From: UBA2137 sp050251555
GTDB lineage: Bacteria > Pseudomonadota > Alphaproteobacteria > Micavibrionales > Micavibrionaceae
Direction of reading: 5' to 3'
DNA: 64,000 nucleotides
Assembly: GCA_050251555.1 (NCBI GenBank)
Contig: JBFWMN010000003.1
Span: forward strand, 31,850 to 95,849
In this document: positions 17,756 through 26,917 of the stretch, one piece after another
Position numbering within the stretch: position 1 is the stretch's first letter
How the letters are laid out: each line of letters starts with the position of its first letter
The notes under the pieces: model-generated
Database searches by the model: none
Seen by the model: only the letters and a program-made list of their open reading frames with translations
What the model was told of the DNA's origin: nothing
Made by a program: the position numbers and the translations under genes

Positions 17756-18290
17756 TACGTTGCTCAGTGAAGCACTACGAGAGGCCTATGCTTCTGCGCC
17801 CAGCGATGTCGTCATCCTGCATACACTGGAATTGCGTCATCCTTCTTTTTTGGATGACGATAACCAGCCCATCGCCATTCGGGTGGTGCGGGATAACCAG
17901 GATTTGACGGCACGGTTGGAGGCTGGCGCACCTTTAAATGCAGGCGCAATGGTGACGTTTATCGCCATGGGTTTTGATCTGGAATTGCCACCCATCGATA
18001 CCGCACCCGTGCCGGAAATCTCGATCACGTTGGACAATGCCAGCCGCGAGATCGTCAAGCACCTGGACGCGGCATCTGACAGCCAAAGCAAGATTGAGGT
18101 CACTTATCGCCCGTATTTGTCGGACGATTTGGAAGGGCCGCAGATGGAGCCGCCATTTACGCTGGTGCTGACGGAGGTGAGCGCCGACACGTCACGGGTC
18201 ACAGGCCGCGCCCGTATGCTCGATGTCGGCAATAAGGCATTTCCTGCTGAAACCTATAATTCTTTGCGCTTTTCGGGGCTGACACGATGA
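17748..18290 (+). CDS. DUF1833 minor tail protein (gpL-like)
   Basis: The 180-residue protein matches DUF1833: LHTLELRHPSF near residue 25, MGFDLELPPIDTAPVPEISITLDNASREI in the middle, and TLVLTEVSADTSRVTGRARMLDVGNKAFP at the end. These proteins precede the NlpC/P60 tail peptidase in many alphaproteobacterial prophages and occupy the place of lambda gpL, at the tail tip. Convergent with the small minus-strand gene that follows with no gap. Confidence 0.85.
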   Translation: MPNTLLSEALREAYASAPSDVVILHTLELRHPSFLDDDNQPIAIRVVRDNQDLTARLEAGAPLNAGAMVTFIAMGFDLELPPIDTAPVPEISITLDNASREIVKHLDAASDSQSKIEVTYRPYLSDDLEGPQMEPPFTLVLTEVSADTSRVTGRARMLDVGNKAFPAETYNSLRFSGLTR

Positions 18291-18560
18291 TTATTTGGAA
18301 ATGAAAGTTTTGGCCTCTTCGTCACTGATAACGTCATAGCCTGCGTTGTAATGGCTATAAAGCAAGGGCGTTCCTTCTCTATCAATAATCTTTGCATTGA
18401 TTCTAAACTTCGTACCAACGGGATATTTCTCGCGCATTGCTTTTGAACATTCAACTTTTAATGACGTGTCTGCCCATTGGTCTGGAAGCGGGCGCACTCG
18501 GAGCTTGCTTCCAGAGTTCTCGCCAGTTGGTCTGTAGGTCTCAACAACGATTTCACGCAT
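18291..18560 (-). CDS. Small unknown protein on opposite strand within tail operon (moron-like)
   Basis: An 89-residue protein (starts MREIVVETYRPTGENSGSKLRVRPLPDQW) encoded against the surrounding late genes. It has KVECSKAMREKYPVGTKFRINAKIIDREG and YSHYNAGYDVISDEEA, plausible compact alpha/beta protein without a recognised motif. Its stop abuts the DUF1833 stop, and its start is 43 bases before the NlpC gene. The opposite strand and lack of role in tail assembly suggest cargo. Alternative: chance ORF. Confidence 0.6.
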   Translation of the reverse strand: MREIVVETYRPTGENSGSKLRVRPLPDQWADTSLKVECSKAMREKYPVGTKFRINAKIIDREGTPLLYSHYNAGYDVISDEEAKTFISK

Positions 18561-18602
18561 TTATGCAGCCCTCGCAATTTATCAATTAAAAAGGATAGCA
18601 AC

Positions 18603-19016
18603 ATGACTAATGAGAGTCACTGGGCTTTTCGTTACATCGGGAAACCCTGGATCGTCGCATCGGATGGGCCGTATGCATACGATTGCTGGGGATTGGTGGT
18701 GGCCGTGCAGCGCTACCTTTTTGGCCATGACCTGTCAGTCATTCCCGTTGCGGAAAACGACATGAAAAACCTGATCCGCACCATGCGCGATCATCCCGAA
18801 CGGCAAAACTGGCACACGGTGGAAACGCCGAAAGAAGGCGATGTCGCGCTACTGCGCCAGTCCCGCCACCCCATCCATGTCGGGGTTTGGCTGGATGTGG
18901 ACGGCGGTGGCATTTTGCATGCCGTCCAGGGCGCTGGAGTCGTGTTTCAAAGCCTGAACAATCTGAACATGACAGGCTGGAAGATCGAGAATTATTACCG
19001 CCACATCGAGGGATAA
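18603..19016 (+). CDS. NlpC/P60 family phage tail peptidase (gpK-like)
   Basis: The 137-residue protein is a cysteine peptidase of the NlpC/P60 fold. Catalytic Cys28 lies in YAYDCWGL, and the histidine segment HPIHVGVWLD follows near residue 85, with a third polar residue likely in HAVQGAGVVF. Such tail-tip enzymes cut peptidoglycan during DNA entry. ATG at 18603 with AAGGA is preferred over a longer frame that reaches into the opposing gene. It ends 3 bases before the tail tip gene. Confidence 0.88.
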   Translation: MTNESHWAFRYIGKPWIVASDGPYAYDCWGLVVAVQRYLFGHDLSVIPVAENDMKNLIRTMRDHPERQNWHTVETPKEGDVALLRQSRHPIHVGVWLDVDGGGILHAVQGAGVVFQSLNNLNMTGWKIENYYRHIEG

Positions 19017-19019
19017 TCT

Positions 19020-21272
19020 ATGGCACAAGTCGCCATCCATCATAATCCGTTCCATCTGCACAAGAACGTCGATCTGTTTACGCCTCGTGTTGGCCAGACC
19101 ATTCGCGGTTGGCTGGATGAGCGCGGTATTGCAGAATTTTCCAAGCCCACCATCTGTATCGTGGATGGTGAGCCTGTCCTGCGCAAGGATTGGCCGCTAG
19201 TCATCGTGCAGAAGGAAACGGTCATCGCCTTTATCACCCTGCCACAAGGCGGCGGTGGTGGCGGGAAGATTTTCCGTGCCGTTTTGAGCATTGCCGTGAT
19301 GGTGGCAGCTCCTTATGCAGGCGCAGCGCTGGGGGCAGCCATGGGCGTGACAAGCACGGTGGGCATATCGCTGCTGACAGCGGGCGTGGCGCTGGCAGGC
19401 TCCGTGTTGGTAAACGCCTTGATTCCACCGCCATCTCCCAGTTCCGGCATCAGCTATAACCCGACCGCGCCCAGCCCGACTTATTCAATCCAGGCACAGG
19501 GTAACCAAGCGCGTCTGGGTGAACCGATCCCTGTTGTGTATGGCCGCCACATCATTTATCCCGATTTCGGGGCTGCGCCATATTCGGAATTTGAAGGAAA
19601 CGAACAATATCTCTACCAGCTCCACGTCATCGGCCAAGGCGAGTATGATATCGAACAAATCTGCATTGAAGACACGCCGATCACCTCGTTCAAGGAGATC
19701 ATTTACGAAATCATCCTGCCTGGCGGCGCAGTCACCATGCTGGACACGGATGTGGTCACCGCCCCTGAAATCGCTGGGCAGGAATTGCTCTCTATCGCCG
19801 ATGGCGGCGATTGGGTCGGCCCGTTTGTGGCCAATCCGACCGAAACCACGACAGATCTGTTGGCGCTGGATGTGATCATGCCCAAGGGGCTGTATTACGC
19901 CAATGACAGCGGTGGTTTGAGCAGCCGCACCGTGTCGTGGGAAGTCCAGGCACGCCTGATTGACGATGAGGGCAATGCGCTAGGCGCGTGGACAACGCTG
20001 GCCACAGAAACGCACACGGCAGCAACCAATACGGCTATTCGGAAGACTTACAAATATCCGGTCGCGGCGGGGCGATATGAAGTTCAGGCCTTGCGCACCA
20101 ATGCCAAGGATAATTCCGCCCGTGCTGGTAACGACATCAACTGGAGCGCCTTGAAATCGCATCTGGTCGGAGAGTCTGATTTCGGAAATATCACGATGCT
20201 GGCCATGAAGATGCGGGCCACCGACAACCTGTCTCAGCGTTCTTCCCGCATGGTAAATTGCGTTGTGACCCGCAAGCTGAAGACCTGGCATCCCGATACA
20301 GGCTGGAGTGCTTTGCAGCCGACGCGCTCGGTTGCCTGGGCGATGGCCGACATTCTGACAGCCAATTACGGCGCAAAACTGGCCGATGCCCGTATCGATC
20401 TATCCGCGCTGGTGGCGCTGGACACCATTTGGACGGCACGCGGCGATACCTTTAACGGGGTATTCGACCGCAAACTGACCGTGTGGGACGCGTTGACGCA
20501 AGTGGCGCGGTGTGGTCGTGCCATCCCTTTCCTGCAGGGTGGTCTGGTGCGGTTTGTGCGGGATGAGCCGCGCACGCTTCCAGTGGCCATGTTTTCGCCG
20601 CGCAATATCGTCAAAGGCAGCTTCAAGATCGATTTTGTAATGCCTGGTGATGACACCGCCGACAGCGTCAAGGTCGAGTTTTTCAACCAGAAGACATGGA
20701 AACAGGATGAAATCATTGCCAGCCTGCCGGACAGTGCTGGAGAACAGCCCGCAAGTGTATCACTGTTTGGATGCACCGATAAAAATCACGCCCTACGCGA
20801 GGGTATGTATATGGCGGCGGCCAACCGCTATCGGCGGCGTATTGTGTCATTCCGCACCGAACTTGAGGGGATGATCCCAACCTATGGCGACCTGATTGCC
20901 ATTTCCCATGACATGCCGCGCTGGGGAGAAGCTGGAGACATTTTGGCTTATAACGCCCCCGTGCTGTCCCTGTCCGAACCTGTGACCTTTGGCGATGCTG
21001 GAACGCATTATGTGGTGCTGCGCCGGAAGGATGGCTCTTTAAGCGGCCCGTGGATGGTTTCTGCGGGGGGAAACGCCTACCAGCTCCAGCTTTTGGAGGA
21101 AATCGATTTTACGCCCTACACAGGCACAGAAGAAGAGCGCACACATTTTTCGTTCGGCGTCGGTGAGCATTGGGGCGTGCTGGCGCGGGTTCTGGCCGTG
21201 CGCCCGCGCGGGGAAATCATTGAAATATCGGCGGTGGTAGAAAACCCACTCGTCCATACCGCTGACCAATAA
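19020..21272 (+). CDS. Phage tail tip / host specificity protein (gpJ family)
   Basis: The 750-residue protein begins with a small domain (VGQTIRGWLDERGIAEFSKPTICIVDG), followed by two hydrophobic segments at about residues 88-140 as in gpI-type proteins, then the tip domain: QARLGEPIPVVYGRHIIYPDF, TNDGLSSRTVSWEVQARLIDDEGNAL-like fibronectin strands and TRSVAWAMADILTANYG. It is shorter than lambda gpJ (about 1130), lacking the distal receptor-binding part, which fits the presence of a separate propeller protein. Confidence 0.9.
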   Translation: MAQVAIHHNPFHLHKNVDLFTPRVGQTIRGWLDERGIAEFSKPTICIVDGEPVLRKDWPLVIVQKETVIAFITLPQGGGGGGKIFRAVLSIAVMVAAPYAGAALGAAMGVTSTVGISLLTAGVALAGSVLVNALIPPPSPSSGISYNPTAPSPTYSIQAQGNQARLGEPIPVVYGRHIIYPDFGAAPYSEFEGNEQYLYQLHVIGQGEYDIEQICIEDTPITSFKEIIYEIILPGGAVTMLDTDVVTAPEIAGQELLSIADGGDWVGPFVANPTETTTDLLALDVIMPKGLYYANDSGGLSSRTVSWEVQARLIDDEGNALGAWTTLATETHTAATNTAIRKTYKYPVAAGRYEVQALRTNAKDNSARAGNDINWSALKSHLVGESDFGNITMLAMKMRATDNLSQRSSRMVNCVVTRKLKTWHPDTGWSALQPTRSVAWAMADILTANYGAKLADARIDLSALVALDTIWTARGDTFNGVFDRKLTVWDALTQVARCGRAIPFLQGGLVRFVRDEPRTLPVAMFSPRNIVKGSFKIDFVMPGDDTADSVKVEFFNQKTWKQDEIIASLPDSAGEQPASVSLFGCTDKNHALREGMYMAAANRYRRRIVSFRTELEGMIPTYGDLIAISHDMPRWGEAGDILAYNAPVLSLSEPVTFGDAGTHYVVLRRKDGSLSGPWMVSAGGNAYQLQLLEEIDFTPYTGTEEERTHFSFGVGEHWGVLARVLAVRPRGEIIEISAVVENPLVHTADQ

Positions 21273-21288
21273 AAGTAAAAGGAGAAAA

Positions 21289-21585
21289 GTGATGTCTGCT
21301 GCAAAACCGCCGCAGCGGGAGGACATGATTGTCATACCGCGTAGTGAATTTGAAACGCTGCTGGAGCAAGCCGCATGTCGAGGTGCGAGAAAAGCCCTGA
21401 AGGAAGTCGGCCTTGCTGACGAGGATGCCGCCAACGATATCCGCACACTTCGTGATTTAGCTGGCTCTATCAAAGTCATGCAACGGACATTTCTGCAAAC
21501 GCTGGTGCGCTGGGTAACGGTCGGGCTTTTGGCCTTGCTGGTGGCAGGCGTTGCCGCCAAGGGAGGGATTGTCTTCCACCGCTAG
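21289..21585 (+). CDS. Single-span membrane protein (DUF6127-like), possible holin
   Basis: A 98-residue protein with soluble N-terminal helix (REDMIVIPRSEFETLLEQAACRGARKAL) and one membrane span near the C-terminus (VTVGLLALLVAGVAAKGGIVF). DUF6127-type proteins stand between tail tip and lysis genes in related prophages. It could be a holin-like or accessory lysis protein, but a one-span C-terminal anchor is not diagnostic. AAAAGGAGAAAAGTG precedes the start. Confidence 0.7.
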   Translation: MMSAAKPPQREDMIVIPRSEFETLLEQAACRGARKALKEVGLADEDAANDIRTLRDLAGSIKVMQRTFLQTLVRWVTVGLLALLVAGVAAKGGIVFHR

Positions 21586-21610
21586 ACAAACTTACAGACA
21601 CGCTTTTTAC

Positions 21611-21636
21611 GCCGCCCCGCAACAGGCGGCTTTTTT
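21611..21636 (+). terminator. Intrinsic terminator after tail-tip genes
   Basis: Stem GCCGCC/GGCGGC (21611-21616 with 21625-21630), 8-base loop, six T. It lies in the gap between 21585 and the lysis gene at 21660, so it would separate structural and lysis transcription unless read through. Confidence 0.75.
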
Positions 21637-21659
21637 CATTTCAACAAAGGAGAGAAACC

Positions 21660-22319
21660 ATGACCACGAAACAGCCGCGCGGTATCCGCAATAACAACCC
21701 AGGCAATATACGGCGTAATAATGATCCTTGGCAGGGTCTTTCCAAAGAACAGAACGACCGTGAATTCTTCAGGTTCCAATCTGCCGTCTATGGTATCCGC
21801 GCTCTGGCACGGCTGCTGATTACCTATCAGGATAAGTATGGCCTTTGCACCATCGAGGGGATTATCACGCGCTGGGCGCCGGCCATTGAGAATAATACCG
21901 CCTCATATATTCAAGCGGTGGCACGGAACACGGGGTTTTCTGCGCTCCAAACGCTGGACATGCATCGCTTCGAACATCTGAAGCCGGTGGTGGAAGCCAT
22001 CATTCAGCATGAGAATGGCCAACAACCGTACAGCGACGCTGAAATCACCAAGGCGCTGGTATTGGCTGGGGTGGAGCCGAAACAGCAAAGCCTGCAGGCA
22101 TCCCGCACCGTTAAAGGTGGTCAGGCCGCCACGGTAGGCACGTTAGGCGCTGGAACCATCGAAGCTCTGCAGGAAACGCTGGAGCCTGCGACGACGACGT
22201 TGATGGCCATTGCACCTTATCTGGATATGGCTAAATGGGCGTTGCTGATCATTACACTAGTCGGTATTGGCGTGATGCTGTGGGCGCGGATCGATGACCA
22301 CCGGAAAGGTCTGCGCTGA
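21660..22319 (+). CDS. Phage lysozyme-like protein (virion protein P5 type) with C-terminal membrane span
   Basis: The N-terminal 130 residues match the P5-like lytic enzyme family: RGIRNNNPGNIRRN at the start, FFRFQSAVYGIRALARLLITYQDKYG, and ITRWAPAIENNTASYIQAVA. A hydrophobic segment (ALLIITLVGIGVMLWARI) lies at residues about 195-213. The enzyme would degrade peptidoglycan at lysis; membrane tethering would be like signal-anchor endolysins but placed at the C-terminus. Its stop overlaps the start of the next gene by one base. Confidence 0.85.
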   Translation: MTTKQPRGIRNNNPGNIRRNNDPWQGLSKEQNDREFFRFQSAVYGIRALARLLITYQDKYGLCTIEGIITRWAPAIENNTASYIQAVARNTGFSALQTLDMHRFEHLKPVVEAIIQHENGQQPYSDAEITKALVLAGVEPKQQSLQASRTVKGGQAATVGTLGAGTIEALQETLEPATTTLMAIAPYLDMAKWALLIITLVGIGVMLWARIDDHRKGLR

Positions 22320-22558
22320 TGGCCGCTATTTTGAAAAGCTGGCTATCCAATCATGTGTTGCGCCTGCTTGGATGGGTCGCGGTAGGACTTTCGGTTTTGA
22401 CCGTCCTGCTTGGCGCACGCCAGGCAGGACGCAATGCCGAACGCAACGATCAACTCAAGAAAATCATAGAGGTAAAAGATGCGCAACTTCGTGCTACACT
22501 GGACGCTCCCCGTAATCGCGGTGAGCTTGTTGACCGCCTGCGCAGGGGCAAATTCTAA
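22319..22558 (+). CDS. Inner-membrane spanin-like protein (Rz-like)
   Basis: A 79-residue protein with an N-terminal membrane segment (LLGWVAVGLSVLTVLLGA) and a charged helical periplasmic part (AERNDQLKKIIEVKDAQLRATLD). The last 80 bases overlap, in another frame, a lipoprotein gene, which is the Rz/Rz1 arrangement. Rz and Rz1 fuse inner and outer membranes at the end of lysis. It is shorter than typical Rz, so function is inferred from topology and overlap. Confidence 0.75.
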   Translation: MAAILKSWLSNHVLRLLGWVAVGLSVLTVLLGARQAGRNAERNDQLKKIIEVKDAQLRATLDAPRNRGELVDRLRRGKF

Positions 22559-22715
22559 CCCTGCCACAGCTTGCCCACCGATAAAAGAATACAGCCGCGA
22601 GTTTCAAACCAAGCTGGCTGATGAGATTGAGGCGGCAGCATCCAATGCGGCTTTTCCAGTCGCGGTACAGGATTATGCTTTGCTAAGGATTCAAATTCGG
22701 AATGGTTGCCTTTAG
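22479..22715 (+). CDS. Outer-membrane spanin-like lipoprotein (Rz1-like)
   Basis: A 78-residue protein with signal peptide and lipobox LLTAC (Cys21), so a lipoprotein of about 58 mature residues. It begins inside the Rz-like gene in the +1 frame. The stop overlaps by 4 bases the stop of the convergent PHP-ATPase gene, so the phage late region and the cargo operon meet here with no space. Confidence 0.78.
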   Translation: MRNFVLHWTLPVIAVSLLTACAGANSNPATACPPIKEYSREFQTKLADEIEAAASNAAFPVAVQDYALLRIQIRNGCL

Positions 22716-25700
22716 TTGTAATATTTTGCCCCGCGATTATCAAAAGCTGGGCGCGTTCCTTCTAGCACATCAACCAGGTAATTGTTTGTCTGCGGTGCTT
22801 CAATGGCCCCCAGAGTGTAGATAACCTTATTTTTGTTGGCACGATCAATGTTAGAATGAATAATCTGCTCAGCATCACAGACAACCGCGATGTTGGGGCT
22901 GTGGGTTACCATGATAATTTGTCGGCGCTTTTTAACCTCTTTGATGACGGGGATAAGTAGGCGATAAACTGTCTGACTGTCCAAGTTTTCTTCAGGTTGA
23001 TCAACGATAATAGGTTTGTTGCTCTTGTCGACCAACAGGTAGAATACCAGCAACAAAGTCCCGCGCTCGCCAGGGGAAAGGTGGCTCAGGTCTTTGCCAT
23101 CAAGCTTGAGAGAGTATTCCGGTTTCAGATACTCGAGTGACCACAGGTAATCATAAAGGTTTCTCACCTCGATATGTTTGCGTAGCTGTGACTCAATGGT
23201 CATTTTTCCATTCTGTGCAGTGCGCTTATCATGCCTCAAGTAATCCGTGATTTTTTCAACAAAACCAAGGGCCTCATCTTCTTTATTGAAATCAAAATCA
23301 TCTTGAATTTCTTCAAGAACCTGAGCGCCTTTTTCTTTATTGCAGAAAGAACCAGCAACCCCTTGTGAAATGTATTTATCAAAGAATTCGCGTTGCAAAT
23401 CTCGCTCAATAATACTGCTGTCAAACGTGAGCTTAAATCCTTCCTTGATAATAATGCTTCCCTCAATCAACTCCTGAACAGCTTTAAACAGCTCCACGTA
23501 CACATTCTTAATGGCATTGATAGCTTTATAAATCTTTTTGGAAACTTCTTTTCTTTGAACTTCCAATCTTTCAATCTCAACTGGAACCTGTTCTTGGACA
23601 AATTTAATCTGTGCATGGAAATAATTAATCGTATCAGGCTCAGGCTTTTCTTGATTCCCTTCGATGGTTTTCTTTCCTTGTTCCCAATTTTGCAGAGCCT
23701 GCGTATATGCCTGATACAGCTTATTGGGCGCATCAAGCTTATCCTGATGGGTCTTAATTCGAGCCAGAATATCATATTTCTTAATAATGAGGCTGCTCTC
23801 GCCTGTTTCAGCAAGGGCGCTGTCCACTATGGCTTTCTCGGTCGCCAGGGCGGCCTGTTTATCCGTTAGGCTAGTTTTATCAACGGATAAGGAGATGATC
23901 TTGGATATATCAAGCCCCAATTTGTTCACGTCCAAGGCGGTGTCATTTATCAAACGGTCATATTCAGATTTGAAATTATCGAATTTTCCTTGCAGTTTTT
24001 GGGCAGTCGCGGCCTGATCAGCCAAGGTTTTTTGTCTGGCTTGTTGCTCTGTGATCTGCGCTTCTGCAGCGGCAAGTTTTTTGCGCTCTTCTTCAAGCTG
24101 ATCTTGAATGGCCTGATTAGCAGCCTTCTGTTCATCCGTTATACTGCTGGGCTGCTCAACCACATGAGGCTTGTTAGCAATATGTGCTTCCAACTCCTTT
24201 TGTTTCAGTTTTAAACTGGATTGCAGCTGGGCAAGATGCTCAGGGGTTGTTTTGGTTTCGAACTTACAAATATCGATATTGATACGCTCAATCTCCTGAC
24301 GGAATTGAGTTACCTGCGCCCTCAGCTCTTCGGTTTTATATTCGATGAGGTCGTCTAGGGTTTCTTTCCCCAACTTATCTGCGTCAGGAATGTGAGAAAA
24401 AATCACCTTTCGCAGTTCGCTTTGGAATTCGCTTCTCTCTCCTGGTATGGATTCCGTGCAGACCTTTTCCAGGTAAGATTGCGGAATGTATTTTACCAGC
24501 TCAACGCTATTCGGGTCTGGCTTGTTATTAAGGGCTATTGTGGTAGTTGTGCCATCGGCCCAGCTAGATACAACCTTATAATTCTTTGCGATCCTGCCAT
24601 TCTTCTCACAAAATCTGTCTTTTGTAAGGAAAGAAAAATGCGCTGGATCGCAATGGGCATTACCTGCCAGTGCTAGAATATCCGCCAGAGCGCTTTTCCC
24701 GCTTCCCTTATTTCCAATGATGGAAACCATGTCAGAGTTTAAGGGAACCTCACAGTCAAACCACTCATCATCAATGTCTGCCGTGGCCGTTTTTTGAATT
24801 TTGACGCTAGATAGATAACGCGTACTATTGTTTTGAACCTCTTCCATTTTAGGGGGGACGCGCCCAATAAAAACGCGGTCTTCCGGTTCATTGATTATCT
24901 GACGCAAACCGTTAAATGTCGGATCGGCTTTAATCCAACAGTATTTGTTTGTAGGTTGAGAATTCTCATCTTTTAGCTTGCCTAGCTCATCATTTACATT
25001 ATGAGAGTCACTGCCCTTAATACAGGGCTTTTTCTTTCCAAACCATTCTTTGAATTGTTGTGACGTAAATTTTTTGTGCTGCCAGAGAAAGAAATCAGAC
25101 TGCGCTTTATTCGACGATCCCAATATATCTGCGTCACGAATAAGCCCCTGCTTAAACCAAGCATCATTATTTGGGTCAATATTATCAATCCCGCCATATT
25201 CGTCGTATGGTATCCAGATAATGAATTTATCCTTGAAGTTTCCATCCTGACGAAGTTTGTTGCATACGTCATTAAAATCGACTTGAACATTTTCAAGGAG
25301 ATGTTTTTTGTCGTTATATTTGCTGGATATTGTAGCGCCGTTGACGCTTAGACCTTTGATAAAATTCTCAACGTCTGCAGCAACTGAAGGGTCAAATATA
25401 ACATGAAAATTTATCCGAACGCCCGACTTACCATCTTTATTCAATAAGACATTGTTCATGCGACATTCTACAACCGGAAACAGGGTCTTTGTGCGCAGTT
25501 TTTCTAACGCTTCACGATAAGGTTTATTTCCCTCGGTTTCAGAAACAGGATCGTTCAGCCTGCGTATAATTTCCATGTATCCAGCAACAGAAAAGTAATC
25601 ATTGATGCCAATGACATCGCAGTCAGCATTGCCAAGCTGAATAATAAATTGCTGCCAGTCTCCAGCGAAACCTTGAGACTCAGGGGTGTGAACGTGCAAA

Positions 25701-25750
25701 TCCCATCTGCGCCATTCTGATCCACGAGGCCATTCTTTTACAATGCTCAT
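22712..25750 (-). CDS. PHP-domain SMC-like ATPase (TrlF-like)
   Basis: The 1012-residue protein joins an N-terminal PHP-type metal-dependent phosphoesterase domain (HVH at 19-21, GINDYF near 48-53, SDSH at 247-250) to an SMC/ABC ATPase: Walker A GNKGSGKS at 346-353, a long coiled coil about 480-720, signature HLSPGERG, Walker B IIVDQPEENLDS and the switch region THSPNIAVV near the C-terminus. TrlF-type proteins have this make-up and occur in defence islands. It probably couples ATP-driven sensing of nucleic acid to a nuclease or phosphoesterase activity. Start at 25750 is favoured by GGGGAGA; an ATG 19 codons upstream is possible. Last gene of the operon. Confidence 0.85.
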   Translation of the reverse strand: MSIVKEWPRGSEWRRWDLHVHTPESQGFAGDWQQFIIQLGNADCDVIGINDYFSVAGYMEIIRRLNDPVSETEGNKPYREALEKLRTKTLFPVVECRMNNVLLNKDGKSGVRINFHVIFDPSVAADVENFIKGLSVNGATISSKYNDKKHLLENVQVDFNDVCNKLRQDGNFKDKFIIWIPYDEYGGIDNIDPNNDAWFKQGLIRDADILGSSNKAQSDFFLWQHKKFTSQQFKEWFGKKKPCIKGSDSHNVNDELGKLKDENSQPTNKYCWIKADPTFNGLRQIINEPEDRVFIGRVPPKMEEVQNNSTRYLSSVKIQKTATADIDDEWFDCEVPLNSDMVSIIGNKGSGKSALADILALAGNAHCDPAHFSFLTKDRFCEKNGRIAKNYKVVSSWADGTTTTIALNNKPDPNSVELVKYIPQSYLEKVCTESIPGERSEFQSELRKVIFSHIPDADKLGKETLDDLIEYKTEELRAQVTQFRQEIERINIDICKFETKTTPEHLAQLQSSLKLKQKELEAHIANKPHVVEQPSSITDEQKAANQAIQDQLEEERKKLAAAEAQITEQQARQKTLADQAATAQKLQGKFDNFKSEYDRLINDTALDVNKLGLDISKIISLSVDKTSLTDKQAALATEKAIVDSALAETGESSLIIKKYDILARIKTHQDKLDAPNKLYQAYTQALQNWEQGKKTIEGNQEKPEPDTINYFHAQIKFVQEQVPVEIERLEVQRKEVSKKIYKAINAIKNVYVELFKAVQELIEGSIIIKEGFKLTFDSSIIERDLQREFFDKYISQGVAGSFCNKEKGAQVLEEIQDDFDFNKEDEALGFVEKITDYLRHDKRTAQNGKMTIESQLRKHIEVRNLYDYLWSLEYLKPEYSLKLDGKDLSHLSPGERGTLLLVFYLLVDKSNKPIIVDQPEENLDSQTVYRLLIPVIKEVKKRRQIIMVTHSPNIAVVCDAEQIIHSNIDRANKNKVIYTLGAIEAPQTNNYLVDVLEGTRPAFDNRGAKYYN

Positions 25751-25751
25751 C

Positions 25752-26915
25752 TTATCTCCCCACGATCTCTTGTTTTTCAGGATCGTATCTGTAATCGACA
25801 ATCTCACCGCTCATAAGAAAGTGGATTGCCTGTTCAATAATCTCTAACGGCGCGATAAACCATTCGCGCGGCACATATCGTTTTCCTGCCGCATCAAACA
25901 CATCCACGTCTAGGCATGCCGAACCGAAGAATGTATGCAGCAAAAGCTCCAGTTTCTGAGGGTTCATATTGTAGCATCGGAAAGCGGTCACGATAGATAC
26001 GGCGGCCATGAGGTATGTCGGCTCTATTGCGGCGCTTTTGATGCGTTCTTCCACCGGCACGCGCGAGAAGCCAATTTTGTATAGGTTGTGGATCGATTGA
26101 ATTTCCGGTCTGGGGCTTTGAGATTTCAGAACGTAGATATATCCTGTTTCCGTATCGTCGCCGGTGACATTGCTAAAACCATCCAAGAGGCGTTCTTCAT
26201 GTTCCGTGACACGGCGGCCATCTTTATATAACTCTGCCGCCAAGGAGCGTAAAAGCATATCGCCCTCAGTACCGTTTTCAAAAATACAGCGCAGGCGAGC
26301 ATTTACGCGCCCGTCAACAACCTCGGACTCTCCCACCTCAGCAATATATAAAAGAATCCCTTTCAGAACGAAAAAATTACCTTTTTCGATCTGATATCCT
26401 TTTGAGAAAGGCCACAGCTTTCTTTTGTCGCTGACCAAATCCGCATGGCATTGCCTGAATTTATCTTCAAAATTACTGAAATCAGGACACGGTTTTCTTC
26501 GAGCAATATAATCCGGCATGTTCGTTTCTTTTTGTACATTCGGCACATGGCGGATGGTAAAGATGCTTTCTGCCTCGTTATCAAGGATTCCAATATCATC
26601 GTCTGCGAAGATATCCGCGATAGAGGTAATCTCTTTCACTTCCGTTGGTAAAAGCTCATGCTCATCAAGATCGGACAATGCCTGGATTTTTTCTTTATTC
26701 TCACGGATAGCTTTCAAGCGGGAATATAGCTGATGTTCCTGCACACCATTTCCTGGTTTTGGTTCGCGGCCATTCTCATTAACAAATTGATTGATTTCGT
26801 GGAAAGAGGCCACCAACCGCTCATCTGCGCTGGCAGCAGCAGAGGCTTTGGGCTTTACCTTCAGCAGACCCAAATCATCTTCAGCAATCAATTTGAGGAG
26901 TTCTTCACGATCCAA
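25752..26915 (-). CDS. GIY-YIG nuclease family protein (T5orf172-like)
   Basis: The 387-residue protein has a helical N-terminal region (SFHEINQFVNENGREPKPG at about 37-56) and a C-terminal GIY-YIG nuclease domain: GYIY at 258-261, YKIG at 279-282, Arg291 and a catalytic-type Glu in KLELLLH near 323. These are the expected metal-dependent DNA-cutting residues. In many genomes this type of protein lies beside superfamily II helicases in defence loci, as here: helicase upstream by 2 bases, ATPase downstream by 1 base. Confidence 0.85.
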   Translation of the reverse strand: MDREELLKLIAEDDLGLLKVKPKASAAASADERLVASFHEINQFVNENGREPKPGNGVQEHQLYSRLKAIRENKEKIQALSDLDEHELLPTEVKEITSIADIFADDDIGILDNEAESIFTIRHVPNVQKETNMPDYIARRKPCPDFSNFEDKFRQCHADLVSDKRKLWPFSKGYQIEKGNFFVLKGILLYIAEVGESEVVDGRVNARLRCIFENGTEGDMLLRSLAAELYKDGRRVTEHEERLLDGFSNVTGDDTETGYIYVLKSQSPRPEIQSIHNLYKIGFSRVPVEERIKSAAIEPTYLMAAVSIVTAFRCYNMNPQKLELLLHTFFGSACLDVDVFDAAGKRYVPREWFIAPLEIIEQAIHFLMSGEIVDYRYDPEKQEIVGR

Positions 26916-26917
26916 GG

